Assembly (NCBI RefSeq): GCF_024802625.1
Contig: NZ_CP103371.1
Coordinates: 3,038,001-3,102,000, forward strand
Reading direction: 5' to 3'
DNA: 64,000 nucleotides
From: Massilia sp. H6
Lineage (GTDB): Bacteria; Pseudomonadota; Gammaproteobacteria; Burkholderiales; Burkholderiaceae_D
The notes beneath the pieces are model-generated. The model did not search any database. It was not told where the DNA came from and was given only the letters and a program-made list of their open reading frames with translations. Positions 38,961 through 47,748 of the stretch are shown in pieces. Every line of letters begins with the position of its first letter. The stretch's first letter is position 1. The translations under genes and the position numbers were made by a program.

Positions 38961-40217
38961 ATGGTCCCCCGCCCTTCGCTTCGCAACATGATCGCTGCCG
39001 TCCTGGCCGCGCTTGCCATGCTTCCCTGTAGCGCCGTGCAGCACGAGTTGCAACTCGACCACCGGATGAACGAGCACATCGTCCAGGTGCCGGCCGGCGC
39101 CGAGCACCGTGCCATGCTCGAGACCACGGTGTTCCGGCCCAACGGCCCCGGCCCCTTTCCCCTCATCGTCATCAATCACGGCAAGGAGCCCGGTCGCCCC
39201 AGCCTGCAGGCGCGCGACCGCTTCTATCACATGGCCAGGGCCTTCGTGAAACGCGGCTACGCGGTGATGGTGCCGATGCGCCAGGGTTTTGCCAATTCGA
39301 CCGGCCGCTACCGTGACCATGGCTGCAACATGACAGCCAACGGCTATACCCAGGCCGACGACATTGCGTCCACCCTCGCCTATGCGCGCCGCCAGCCATG
39401 GGTTGACGCGCAGCGCATCGTGGTGGCCGGCCAGTCTTATGGCGGCCTGGCGACGATCGCCCTGGGCGCCCGCGAACTGCAGGGCGTGCGTGGCCTGATC
39501 AACTTCGCCGGTGGCCTGCGCGACGACAGCAATCGCTGCGCCTGGCGTTCGGCGCTGGTAACGGCGTTCGCCGACTACGGCGCCAAGGCCACGCTGCCAT
39601 CCTTGTGGATCTATGGCGCCAACGATTCGCTGTTCGGCCCCGCACTGGCGCAGCGCATGCACGCCGCCTTCGAGCAGGCAGGAGGGCGCGGGCGTCTGGT
39701 CGAACTGGCCGCCTTCAAGCGCGATTCGCACGGCATGCTCGCCAGCCGTGACGGCGAGAAGGCATGGCTGGCCGACACCCTGCAGTTCCTGCAGCAGGTC
39801 GGCATGCCGACCGAGGTCCTGCATGAAGTGCCGCCGCCGCCGAGCCCTACCCGCACCGACTATGCCAGGATCGACGACATCGACGCCGTGCCTTTCCTGT
39901 CGGAGAACGGCCGTCGTGCCTACCAGGAATATCTCGGCAAGATGACGCCGCGCGCGTTCGCGCTTTCGCCAAGCGGTGCCTGGACCTGGGCCGAAGAAGG
40001 CGAAGACCCGGATGGCCGCGCGCTGGCCACCTGCACCGCCAAGAGCACCGAACCTTGCCGCCTGTATTCGGTCGACGACTACGTAGTGTGGAGCGGCGAG
40101 CGCCTCGACCAGGCCGAGAAAGCGGCCGTCACGGCCGCCGTGACGCCGGTGCCGACACCGGATACGGCCGGCTCGGCGGCGAGCACGTCGATCGGCGGCA
40201 ACAAGGCCACCCATTAA
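38961..40217 (+). CDS. Secreted alpha/beta hydrolase (dienelactone hydrolase-like)
   Basis: The 418-residue protein has a signal peptide (about 1-28), the strand LIVINHGKEPGRPS, nucleophile elbow GQSYGG (about 158), acid in IYGANDSLFGP (about 220) and His in RDSHGML (about 258). The C-terminal 130 residues form an extra region ending in a Thr/Ala/Pro-rich tail. It probably is a periplasmic or secreted esterase or peptidase of the DLH/prolyl-oligopeptidase type. The substrate is unknown. A lipase gene follows 103 bases later. Confidence 0.82.
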   Translation: MVPRPSLRNMIAAVLAALAMLPCSAVQHELQLDHRMNEHIVQVPAGAEHRAMLETTVFRPNGPGPFPLIVINHGKEPGRPSLQARDRFYHMARAFVKRGYAVMVPMRQGFANSTGRYRDHGCNMTANGYTQADDIASTLAYARRQPWVDAQRIVVAGQSYGGLATIALGARELQGVRGLINFAGGLRDDSNRCAWRSALVTAFADYGAKATLPSLWIYGANDSLFGPALAQRMHAAFEQAGGRGRLVELAAFKRDSHGMLASRDGEKAWLADTLQFLQQVGMPTEVLHEVPPPPSPTRTDYARIDDIDAVPFLSENGRRAYQEYLGKMTPRAFALSPSGAWTWAEEGEDPDGRALATCTAKSTEPCRLYSVDDYVVWSGERLDQAEKAAVTAAVTPVPTPDTAGSAASTSIGGNKATH

Positions 40218-40320
40218 GCTGCGCGCAGGGTGGGCGGCAGCACCCACGTTTGCGATGCAGCGCAAACTGTCCATCTTGCGCAACTCCGACAATGGCCTTG
40301 AGCCATCCACGGAGATTTGC

Positions 40321-41514
40321 ATGTCCCGCATCGCCCAAGCCTTGACCGCGCTGGCCGCGCTGGCCACATTCGGCGCCGGCGCGCCGGCCGCCGCGCAGAA
40401 CAACTATCCGGTGATCCTGGTCCACGGTTTCCTTGGCTTCGGCCCCGACACCTTCCAGCACAGCGGCTTTAATTACTGGGGCGGCTACGGCGACATTGCC
40501 TCGCACCTGCAGGTCTACCGCGGCCCGCGCACGGTGTTTGCGGCGGTGGTCGGGCCGGTCAGTTCGAACTGGGACCGCGCGGCCGACCTGTATGCGCAGA
40601 TCAAGGGTGGCTGTGTCGACTACGGCGCGGACCACGTGCGCCGGCACGGCAATCCGGGCCAGCAGCGGGCCCCGGCCGGAAAATGCTGGGCCGCCGACCC
40701 CAGGAACAATCCGCAAGGCTATCCGCTGGCGCTGTATCCGGCCTGGGACGCCCGGCACCCGATCCACCTGATCGGCCACAGCCAGGGTGGCACCACGATC
40801 CGCGCACTGGTCGAGCTGCTCGAGCATGGCTCGCCGCATGACGAAGGCGGCCACCCGCTGTATGCCGGCGGCAAAGTGGGCTGGGTACGCAGCGTGACCA
40901 CGATCTCGGCGCCGCACAACGGCACCACCTATGCCGACGCCGTCGTGAGCGCCGCGCCGCTGCTGCGCACGCCGCTGCACGGGGCCTTGCAGCACCGCTG
41001 GGCGCAGTGGGAACTCTCGCCCGATGGCGCGCGCGCCTTCAACCTGTGGGCGCGCACCTCGCCGCACATCTATTACTACTCGGTCGGCACCGTCGCGACC
41101 GAAGCTGGCAGCTGGTGCTGCAACGGCACCGACCGCGCGCTCGCACCGGTGCAAACGCCGTACCACCAGTATCCGCGCCAGGACATGATCGCCGCTTTCA
41201 AGGCCACCGCCGGAGAATGGATCGTGCCTTCGGCCTTCCAGTACGGCCTGGGCGGCTACACGCAGGCGGCCCGGGGTCGGGTGCGAATCGACAGCGACTG
41301 GTTCGCCAACGATGGCGTGGTCAATACCGTGAGCATGCGCGCGCCGCAGGGGCACCCGGTGCGCGACTACGACGGCACCTCGCTCAAGGGAACATGGAAT
41401 TTCCTTGGAAACTACAAGGGCTACGACCACTTCGACATCCTCAACTGGCCCAACCCCGGGCCGTCGGCCAATGCGCTGTATGAGCAGGTAAGCGATATTA
41501 TTTTTGGTTTGTAA
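40321..41514 (+). CDS. Secreted triacylglycerol lipase
   Basis: The 397-residue protein has a signal peptide ending near APAAAQNN, then the mature start YPVILVHGFLGFG, with HGF oxyanion motif. The nucleophile elbow is IHLIGHSQGGTTIR (about 157), with Asp in the VRIDSDWFANDGVVNTVSM region and His in GYDHFDILNW (about 377). The long insertion and the DGVVNTVSM region match family I.5/I.6 (thermostable Bacillus/Staphylococcus-type) lipases, which bind zinc and calcium. GGAGATTTGC precedes the ATG. Confidence 0.88.
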   Translation: MSRIAQALTALAALATFGAGAPAAAQNNYPVILVHGFLGFGPDTFQHSGFNYWGGYGDIASHLQVYRGPRTVFAAVVGPVSSNWDRAADLYAQIKGGCVDYGADHVRRHGNPGQQRAPAGKCWAADPRNNPQGYPLALYPAWDARHPIHLIGHSQGGTTIRALVELLEHGSPHDEGGHPLYAGGKVGWVRSVTTISAPHNGTTYADAVVSAAPLLRTPLHGALQHRWAQWELSPDGARAFNLWARTSPHIYYYSVGTVATEAGSWCCNGTDRALAPVQTPYHQYPRQDMIAAFKATAGEWIVPSAFQYGLGGYTQAARGRVRIDSDWFANDGVVNTVSMRAPQGHPVRDYDGTSLKGTWNFLGNYKGYDHFDILNWPNPGPSANALYEQVSDIIFGL

Positions 41515-41704
41515 GGGCACTGGCCGGACGTCCTGGCGCCGACAGGATGCGAACACCGCTAACATGTCGCCACGCAACAATATCGTCATCTCGCGTCACG
41601 TAAATTTCCGGGATAATAGAGCGCAAGCGACAATGCCGCTGCTGAATTTGCCGGATTTGACGCTACAATATCCGACCGTAGCGTGCGCATCTATTTTTCT
41701 GACC

Positions 41705-43966
41705 ATGACCCAGGCTTCTTCCGACATCTTCGACCTCAGCGCGTGCGCGGACGAACCGATCCGTACACCGGGAAGCATCCAGCCGCATGGCTTCCTGCTG
41801 ACGCTGGCGCCTGCCCCGGACTTTACGGTATTGCAGGCCAGTGCCAATCTCGGGCACTGGACCGGCCTGTCGGTCAGCGACGCGCTCGGCCAGCCGCTCG
41901 CGCAGGTGGTGGGCGAGGCCACCGCAGCCCGCCTCGCCTCGCACCTGGCCGCCGGCAAGCTGGCCGCGCGGCCTGCCTATATCGGCAGCGTCGATGTCGC
42001 CAGCGGCGCCCATGTCGATGTGCTGGCCCATGCCTGGGACGGCCTGGTCATCCTCGAGTTCGAGAACGTCGTGCGCGAGGGCGCGGCCGATTTCCGCCAC
42101 CTGTATCCCCTGATCGGCGACTTCCTGCTCAACGTGAACGGCTTGGCCTCGATTCCGGTGCTATCCGACCTGGCCGCGCGCCATGTGCGCGCCGTGACTG
42201 GCTATGGCCGCGTCGTGGTCTACCAGTTCGACCCCGACGGCCACGGCCACGTGGTGGCCGAATCGAAAGAAGACAGCTACGAGTCTTACCTGGGCCAGCA
42301 CTTTCCTGCCAGCGACATCCCGGCGCAGGCGCGCGCGCTGTACCTGCGCTCGCCGATCCGCGTGATCCAGGATGCGAACTACACCGCCGCTCCCCTGGTG
42401 CCGGAGCTGAACCCGGCGACTGGGGCGCGCAACGACCTGTCGTTTGCGGCGCTGCGCAGCGTCTCGCCAGTGCACCTGCAGTACATGCGCAACATGGGCA
42501 CGCTGGCGTCGATGTCGGTCTCGCTCATCGTCAAGGGCAAGCTATGGGGCCTGATTTCCTGCCACAACGCCACGCCACGCCCGGTTCCGGTCGAGGAGCG
42601 CACCGCCTGCGAGCAGCTGGGCCAGATCCTGGCGCTGTGCATCGAGTCGCGCGAGGACGCCGCCGAACTGCAGTTTCGCCTCGAGGTGCGCCGCATCATG
42701 GTCGAACTGCTCGGCCACCTGACCAAGGGCGCCGACTTTTTGGAGAACATGGAGTCGGTGTTTCCTGAACTGCTGCGCTTCGGGCGCGCCGGCGGCGTCG
42801 CCATCGTGGTCGACGACCGGGTGCTGACCTATGGCGACACGCCCGACGAGACCGCGATTCGCGCCCTGGTGGCGTGGCTTGCCATGCAGGGCAATGCCGG
42901 GGTGTTCCACACCGACCACCTGATGGGCGCCTGGCCGGCGGCAGCTGGCATGGTTCGCAATGCCAGCGGCCTGCTGGCGCTGCCGATCTCGCGCATCCAC
43001 CAGCACTACCTGCTGTGGTTCCGTCCCGAGGTGGTGCAGAGCATCGAGTGGGCCGGCAACCCGTACCAGAAAGAAGCGTCGACGCTCAACAGTGTCGTCC
43101 AGCCGCTGACGCCGCGCCAGAGCTTCCAGTCGTGGCGCGAGACCATCCATGGCCGCAGCCTGCCCTGGCATGTCGCCGAAGTCGAACTGACCGAGGAGTT
43201 TCGCGGCGCGCTGCTGGGCATTGCGCTGGAGCGTGCCGAACAGATGGCCGAACTGGCCGAGGAACTGGGCCGCGCCAACAAGGAGCTCGAAGCGTTCTCG
43301 TATTCGGTCTCGCACGACCTGCGTGCGCCGCTGCGCCACATCGTTGGATTCTCCGACCTCCTGATCGAATCGGACGGCGTCGAAGACCCGCAGCGGCGCC
43401 AGCGCTTCCTGAAGAACATCAAGGAATCGGCGCGCCTGGCCGGCAAGCTAGTCGACGACCTGCTGTCGTTCTCGCAGATGGGCCGCGCCGCGTTGCGCCC
43501 GACCCGGGTCGACATGAACGACCTGATGGCGGGCTGCATCGACAAGCTCGGCACCGAGATGGCGGGCCGCAAGGTTGACTGGCACATCGAGCCGCTGCCC
43601 GTGGTCTGCGCCGACCCGACCTTCCTGAACCTGGCGGTGTTCAACCTGCTCTCGAACGCGGTGAAATTCACTGGCGCGCGCGAACAGGCCGTGATCACCA
43701 TTACCTCGGAAGAGAGCAGCGCTGAAACCGTGTTCCACATCGCCGACAACGGCGCCGGCTTCAACATGGACTACGTGCACAAGCTGTTCGGCGTATTCCA
43801 GCGCTTGCACCGGATGGAAGACTTCCAGGGCACCGGCATTGGCCTGGCCAATGTGCGCCGCATCATCGAGCGCCATGGCGGACGGGTCTGGGCCGCATCG
43901 GTGCAGGGTGAAGGCGCGACCTTCTCGTTCAGCATTCCCAAACATCCTCTCCCCGAAGGCGCATGA
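41705..43966 (+). CDS. Bacteriophytochrome histidine kinase (PAS-GAF-PHY-HisKA-HATPase)
   Basis: The 753-residue protein keeps all bacteriophytochrome marks: the biliverdin-binding Cys near residue 13 (DLSACADEPIRTPGSIQPHG), GAF PASDIP motif (HFPASDIPAQARALYLRSP), conserved His in SPVHLQYMRNMG, PHY tongue PRQSF, HisKA SYSVSHDLRAPLRH (about 535) and HATPase (NAVKF, GTGIGLANV). It senses red/far-red light and signals through the overlapping receiver gene. No heme oxygenase gene for biliverdin is in the window. The start MTQASSD at 41705 was chosen to place Cys13 correctly. A TACAAT -10 candidate lies about 35 bases upstream. Confidence 0.93.
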   Translation: MTQASSDIFDLSACADEPIRTPGSIQPHGFLLTLAPAPDFTVLQASANLGHWTGLSVSDALGQPLAQVVGEATAARLASHLAAGKLAARPAYIGSVDVASGAHVDVLAHAWDGLVILEFENVVREGAADFRHLYPLIGDFLLNVNGLASIPVLSDLAARHVRAVTGYGRVVVYQFDPDGHGHVVAESKEDSYESYLGQHFPASDIPAQARALYLRSPIRVIQDANYTAAPLVPELNPATGARNDLSFAALRSVSPVHLQYMRNMGTLASMSVSLIVKGKLWGLISCHNATPRPVPVEERTACEQLGQILALCIESREDAAELQFRLEVRRIMVELLGHLTKGADFLENMESVFPELLRFGRAGGVAIVVDDRVLTYGDTPDETAIRALVAWLAMQGNAGVFHTDHLMGAWPAAAGMVRNASGLLALPISRIHQHYLLWFRPEVVQSIEWAGNPYQKEASTLNSVVQPLTPRQSFQSWRETIHGRSLPWHVAEVELTEEFRGALLGIALERAEQMAELAEELGRANKELEAFSYSVSHDLRAPLRHIVGFSDLLIESDGVEDPQRRQRFLKNIKESARLAGKLVDDLLSFSQMGRAALRPTRVDMNDLMAGCIDKLGTEMAGRKVDWHIEPLPVVCADPTFLNLAVFNLLSNAVKFTGAREQAVITITSEESSAETVFHIADNGAGFNMDYVHKLFGVFQRLHRMEDFQGTGIGLANVRRIIERHGGRVWAASVQGEGATFSFSIPKHPLPEGA

Positions 43967-44421
43967 TGCTCAAGCCGATTCTTCTTGTCGAAGACAACCC
44001 GCACGATCTGGAACTGACGCTGATCGCGCTGTCAAAGAGCCAGCTGGCCAACGAAGTGGTAGTCATGCGTGACGGCGCCGAGGCGCTCGACTACCTGTAC
44101 CGCCGCGGCGAATTCGCCGGGCGCGCGGTCGGCAACCCGGCCGTCATCCTGCTCGACCTGAAACTGCCAAAAGTGGACGGGCTCGAAGTGCTGAAAGAAA
44201 TACGCCAGGGCGAGGCGCTCAAGAGCGTTCCGGTGGTGATGCTGACTTCGTCGAAGGAAGAACAGGACGTCGTGCGCAGCTACGAGCTGGGCGTGAACGC
44301 CTATGTAGTCAAGCCGGTCGATTTTACGGAGTTCTTGCGCGCCATCGCCGACCTGGGCATTTTCTGGGCGGTCCTGAACGAACCGCCTCCCGGTTCGCGC
44401 CGTTACATCAAGCCCAAGTGA
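43963..44421 (+). CDS. Rcp1-like single-domain response regulator
   Basis: The 152-residue receiver has the acidic pair LLVEDNPHDLEL, phospho-Asp in ILLDLKLPKVDGLEV (about 66), Thr/Ser in VVMLTSSKEEQD and Lys in AYVVKPVDF. The layout of conserved EDNPHD and the C-terminal PPPGSRRYIKPK is as in phytochrome-associated Rcp1 proteins. It overlaps the phytochrome gene by ATGA, so it is its cognate receiver. It has no output domain and its 3' end overlaps the opposite-strand hybrid kinase gene by 19 bases. Confidence 0.93.
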   Translation: MMLKPILLVEDNPHDLELTLIALSKSQLANEVVVMRDGAEALDYLYRRGEFAGRAVGNPAVILLDLKLPKVDGLEVLKEIRQGEALKSVPVVMLTSSKEEQDVVRSYELGVNAYVVKPVDFTEFLRAIADLGIFWAVLNEPPPGSRRYIKPK

Positions 44422-46058
44422 GCACCTTCGCCTGACGCGGCGGTCGCGCAGGCGTCCTGGGTCCGGCGCGAACCACGCAACAGATGGCGGATGCGTGCGC
44501 CGAGCACGTCCGGGTGATAGGGCTTCTGCAGCAGGTGCACCGACGCGTCGACCTTGCCCTCGTGCGACAGCACGCCCTCGGCATAGCCCGAGGTGTACAG
44601 CAGCTTTGCCTCTGGCAGGCGCTTGCGCACCACGTCGCCCAGCTGCAGGCTGGTGACAGGGCCCGGCATGATCACGTCGGAGAACACCAGGTCGACGTGG
44701 CGGCCGCTCTCGATGATCTCTACCGCCACTGCCGCGTCGGGCGCCTCCAGCACCTCGTAACCCAGCGCCGCCAGGATCGCGGCGGTTGAATCGCGCACGG
44801 CGTCTTCGTCCTCGACCACCAGGATCGTTTCGAGGCCGCCCGCCAGCGGCAGCGTGTGCACCGGTTCCAGGACGGTCGGCGCCGCGTCGCCTCGCGGCAG
44901 GTAGATGCGCACGCTGGTGCCGCTCCCGATCTCGCTGCGCAGCACGATCTCGCCGCCCGACTGCTTGACGAAGCCGTAGGCCATCGACAGCCCCAGCCCG
45001 GTGCCCTGGCCGGTCGGTTTGGTGGTAAAGAACGGCTCGAAAGCGCGCAGCAGCACCTCACGCGGCATACCCTTGCCGGTATCGGCTACCTCGAGCATGA
45101 CGTAGTCGCCCGGCGACACCTCGGACGGAAGCTCGGAGCCAGGACCGGCATTGCGCGCGCGAATAGTCAGCGTTCCCTGCCCACCCATGGCGTCGCGCGC
45201 ATTGATGGCCAGGTTCAGCAATACATTATTGAGCTGGTCCGGGTCCACCGTGGTGGTGCCCAGGCCCGGCTCGATCTCGGTGACCACGCACGCGTTCGGC
45301 CCCAGTACGCGCCGCATCATGTCGTCCATATCGCGCAGCAGGTGGCCAGGATCGATCACCACCGATTGCAGCGGCTGGCGCCGCGCAAATGCCAGCAGGT
45401 GCGCAGCGAGCTTGGCGCCACGCTCGACGCCAGTCAGTGCCATGTCGATCCGGGAGCGGGCGCTGTCGTTCAGGTTGCCCACCAACTTGAGCAGCTGCAA
45501 ATTGCCACCGATGACCTGCAGCACGTTGTTGAAATCGTGGGCGACACCACCGGTTAGCTGACCGATCGCTTCCATCTTCTGCGCCTGGTGCAGCGCCGAC
45601 TGGCTTGCCGCCAGCTGTTCCTGGCTCACGCGCAACGAAGCAAAGGCGGCGTCGCGCTGGCGCAGGGCGATGTAGGCGCCACTGTGATAGCGCACGCGCG
45701 CAACCAGTTCACGCGGGTCTGGCCACTTGACCAGGTAATCGTTGGCGCCCACGGCAAACGCGCGCGCCTTGATATCGGCGTCGTCTTCGGACGAGAGCAC
45801 GATGACCGGAATGTCTGCGGTCTCGGGATCGGCGCGCAGCATCGCGGTGACTTCGAAGCCGTCCAGGCCGGGCATGCGCAAGTCGACCAGCACCACCGTG
45901 GCGCGCACGTCGCGCGCGACCTCGACGGCGCGCGCGGCGCTGGATTCGTAACAGAGGGAATGCGCGACGCAGCCCGCCAGTCCGTGGGCGATGATGTCTT
46001 GCGCAAAAGGCTCATCATCGATGAGAAGGACGGAGCAGTCGGGACGGTCGTCAATCAT
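44403..46058 (-). CDS. Hybrid kinase: REC-HisKA-HATPase-REC
   Basis: The 551-residue protein has a receiver (about 8-130; VLVDLRMPGLDGFEV), a HisKA with AHDFNNVLQVIGGNLQLL (about 180), HATPase (NLAINARDAMGG, GTGLGLSMA) and a C-terminal receiver (about 412-530; LVFSDVIMPGPVTSLQLG). It faces the phytochrome operon and overlaps the response regulator tail-to-tail by 19 bases. It may share the light-signalling phosphorelay, though this is inference only. No membrane segment is visible. Confidence 0.9.
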   Translation of the reverse strand: MIDDRPDCSVLLIDDEPFAQDIIAHGLAGCVAHSLCYESSAARAVEVARDVRATVVLVDLRMPGLDGFEVTAMLRADPETADIPVIVLSSEDDADIKARAFAVGANDYLVKWPDPRELVARVRYHSGAYIALRQRDAAFASLRVSQEQLAASQSALHQAQKMEAIGQLTGGVAHDFNNVLQVIGGNLQLLKLVGNLNDSARSRIDMALTGVERGAKLAAHLLAFARRQPLQSVVIDPGHLLRDMDDMMRRVLGPNACVVTEIEPGLGTTTVDPDQLNNVLLNLAINARDAMGGQGTLTIRARNAGPGSELPSEVSPGDYVMLEVADTGKGMPREVLLRAFEPFFTTKPTGQGTGLGLSMAYGFVKQSGGEIVLRSEIGSGTSVRIYLPRGDAAPTVLEPVHTLPLAGGLETILVVEDEDAVRDSTAAILAALGYEVLEAPDAAVAVEIIESGRHVDLVFSDVIMPGPVTSLQLGDVVRKRLPEAKLLYTSGYAEGVLSHEGKVDASVHLLQKPYHPDVLGARIRHLLRGSRRTQDACATAASGEGAHLGLM

Positions 46059-46215
46059 TACGTCATTGGCAAGAATTCAGCACGATGTTACAAAATGGTA
46101 AGCGCAGATTCTACAACAACTCGCACAGCGCACGACACATTTGGCGGGTCAAGGTCGCGCACGTATTGACACCTTCTGCCTTGCAAGTTGCCGGCCCGGG
46201 CGCCATATACACCCC

Positions 46216-46545
46216 ATGCGCAAGCGTCAGTCCGACCCGCCCGACACCCTGCCCCCGACCGAAGCCGCCTGCCCGCTTTGCGGCCGGGCGCTCGGCACGG
46301 TCAACATCGACCGCCACCACCTGGTTCCCAGGACCTTCAAGGGCAAGGAGCAGTTTCCGATCCACAAGATCTGCCATCGCAAGATCCATTCCGAACTCAC
46401 CGAGCGCGAGCTGCTCCAGTCCTATCACACCTGGGACGCGCTGCGCGGCCATGAAGGCATCCGCAGTTTCATCGCCTGGGTAGCAAACAAGCCATCCGGT
46501 TTTTATACGCGCACCTATACGGCGAACAAGAAGAAGTTCCGGTAG
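46216..46545 (+). CDS. HNH-like zinc protein
   Basis: The 109-residue protein has a zinc knuckle CPLCGRALG (about 21), then DRHHLVPRTFKGK and HKICHRKIHS, the pattern of HNH nuclease-like domains (His-His followed by Cys/His). Residues 70-109 form a basic tail. ATG at 46216 lies in a short intergenic region divergent from the hybrid kinase. The length matches small stand-alone HNH proteins widely found in proteobacteria, and their role is unclear. Confidence 0.72.
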   Translation: MRKRQSDPPDTLPPTEAACPLCGRALGTVNIDRHHLVPRTFKGKEQFPIHKICHRKIHSELTERELLQSYHTWDALRGHEGIRSFIAWVANKPSGFYTRTYTANKKKFR

Positions 46546-46605
46546 CGGGGGATGCTTTTGTGCCTGGCGCTCGCGCATGACGTGCTGTCTCAAGCTCGCG
46601 TCCGT

Positions 46606-47748
46606 TCATGGTCTTGCCGTATCCGCTTTTTGCGCCGGAAGAAAGTACGAACCCTCGGGTGCGCCAGGAACTTTGACGCGGAACTTCAAGCCCGATAGGA
46701 GCTTGTCCCACAGAGCAACGGCCTCATCGTCGCTGACGGAGGCAGCTTTGGCGGCCCCGACCATGTTGGCCTCAACCTTGGTGAACATGGCGACATGAAA
46801 CGAGGACGGGTTGGCCACGTCTGTTGGCGTGCCGACAAAAGCCCATTCGAAATCGTGGGTGCCATCGGGGCGGCGAATGAGGGATTCTTCTCCCTGCCAG
46901 TGCTGCACCTCCCGCTTGCCTTCACGCAGCACGTCGCGCTTCGGGTAAAGTGCGCCCTGCGTTTTCTGAGCTCCCTTGATACGGGCGAGCAGGGACAGCT
47001 CACTGTGTTTCATCTTCTCGAATTCAGCCTTGTCGTAATCAGCATAGGCGTCCTTGTTCGAGCTGATCGAGAACGTGATGTCGGGGAAGCTGGGCAGGTA
47101 GATTCCTGCGTTTACTTGCTCTTGATCCCGATACCGATCACCAGTCATGAAACCGTGATCAATGCAGAAGCCTGGCTCGGTTGGAATTTCCTCCACAGCG
47201 CGGAGCCGCAAGCTCGTGGCTCGCGCGAGCTGTCTAGCGATCACGGTACTTTCGGTTTCGCTATCCTCTGTGGCGTCTCCTAACACGAATGTAAGGTTGC
47301 CTTTGCTGATATATGTATCGAAAAAATAAAGCGCATACCTTTTTGCACTCTCGCTTTCGTAATACCGCATCTGCCAGCTATCATCAATTGGACCGGGACC
47401 GTTGTAAGTGATGTCAGCGCTACCGTCTTTCCACTTCAGTTTTGCGATTTTTTCTTCTGCGGTGCGTTTCGCTTTTTCGAGTCCACCTGAGACGATCTCT
47501 ATGTCCGAAGGAAAAGAAGCGCTTCCCCAAACGAGCTGAGCGTCCTTCGGCACTTCGATCGCATAGCGGCCGAAACAAAGAATTTTTGTCTTTTCGAACA
47601 ACGCATGCAGGCGTGGGCTCAGCTTTACAGGTGTGGGCACGGCGGTCTCCTTGTAACTGTAGTTGCGGGAGTTACCAACTAACGACACCAAGGCGATGAG
47701 TAATACGGAAAATATCGCAGTGTTCTTCAAAAAAGCGCTGGTTTTCAC
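46606..47748 (-). CDS. Tli4-like T6SS immunity protein
   Basis: The protein of about 380 residues has an N-terminal hydrophobic segment (about 9-25, signal or anchor) and the Tli4 family start LCFGRYAIEVPKDAQLVWG, then mixed alpha/beta. The GTG start at 47748 forms GTGA with the effector stop and has GGGAG 5 bases before it. An ATG at 47760 is the alternative. It lies directly behind the phospholipase effector gene and should neutralise it in the periplasm. Base composition is markedly less GC-rich than neighbours, a sign of transfer. Confidence 0.82.
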   Translation of the reverse strand: MKTSAFLKNTAIFSVLLIALVSLVGNSRNYSYKETAVPTPVKLSPRLHALFEKTKILCFGRYAIEVPKDAQLVWGSASFPSDIEIVSGGLEKAKRTAEEKIAKLKWKDGSADITYNGPGPIDDSWQMRYYESESAKRYALYFFDTYISKGNLTFVLGDATEDSETESTVIARQLARATSLRLRAVEEIPTEPGFCIDHGFMTGDRYRDQEQVNAGIYLPSFPDITFSISSNKDAYADYDKAEFEKMKHSELSLLARIKGAQKTQGALYPKRDVLREGKREVQHWQGEESLIRRPDGTHDFEWAFVGTPTDVANPSSFHVAMFTKVEANMVGAAKAASVSDDEAVALWDKLLSGLKFRVKVPGAPEGSYFLPAQKADTARP

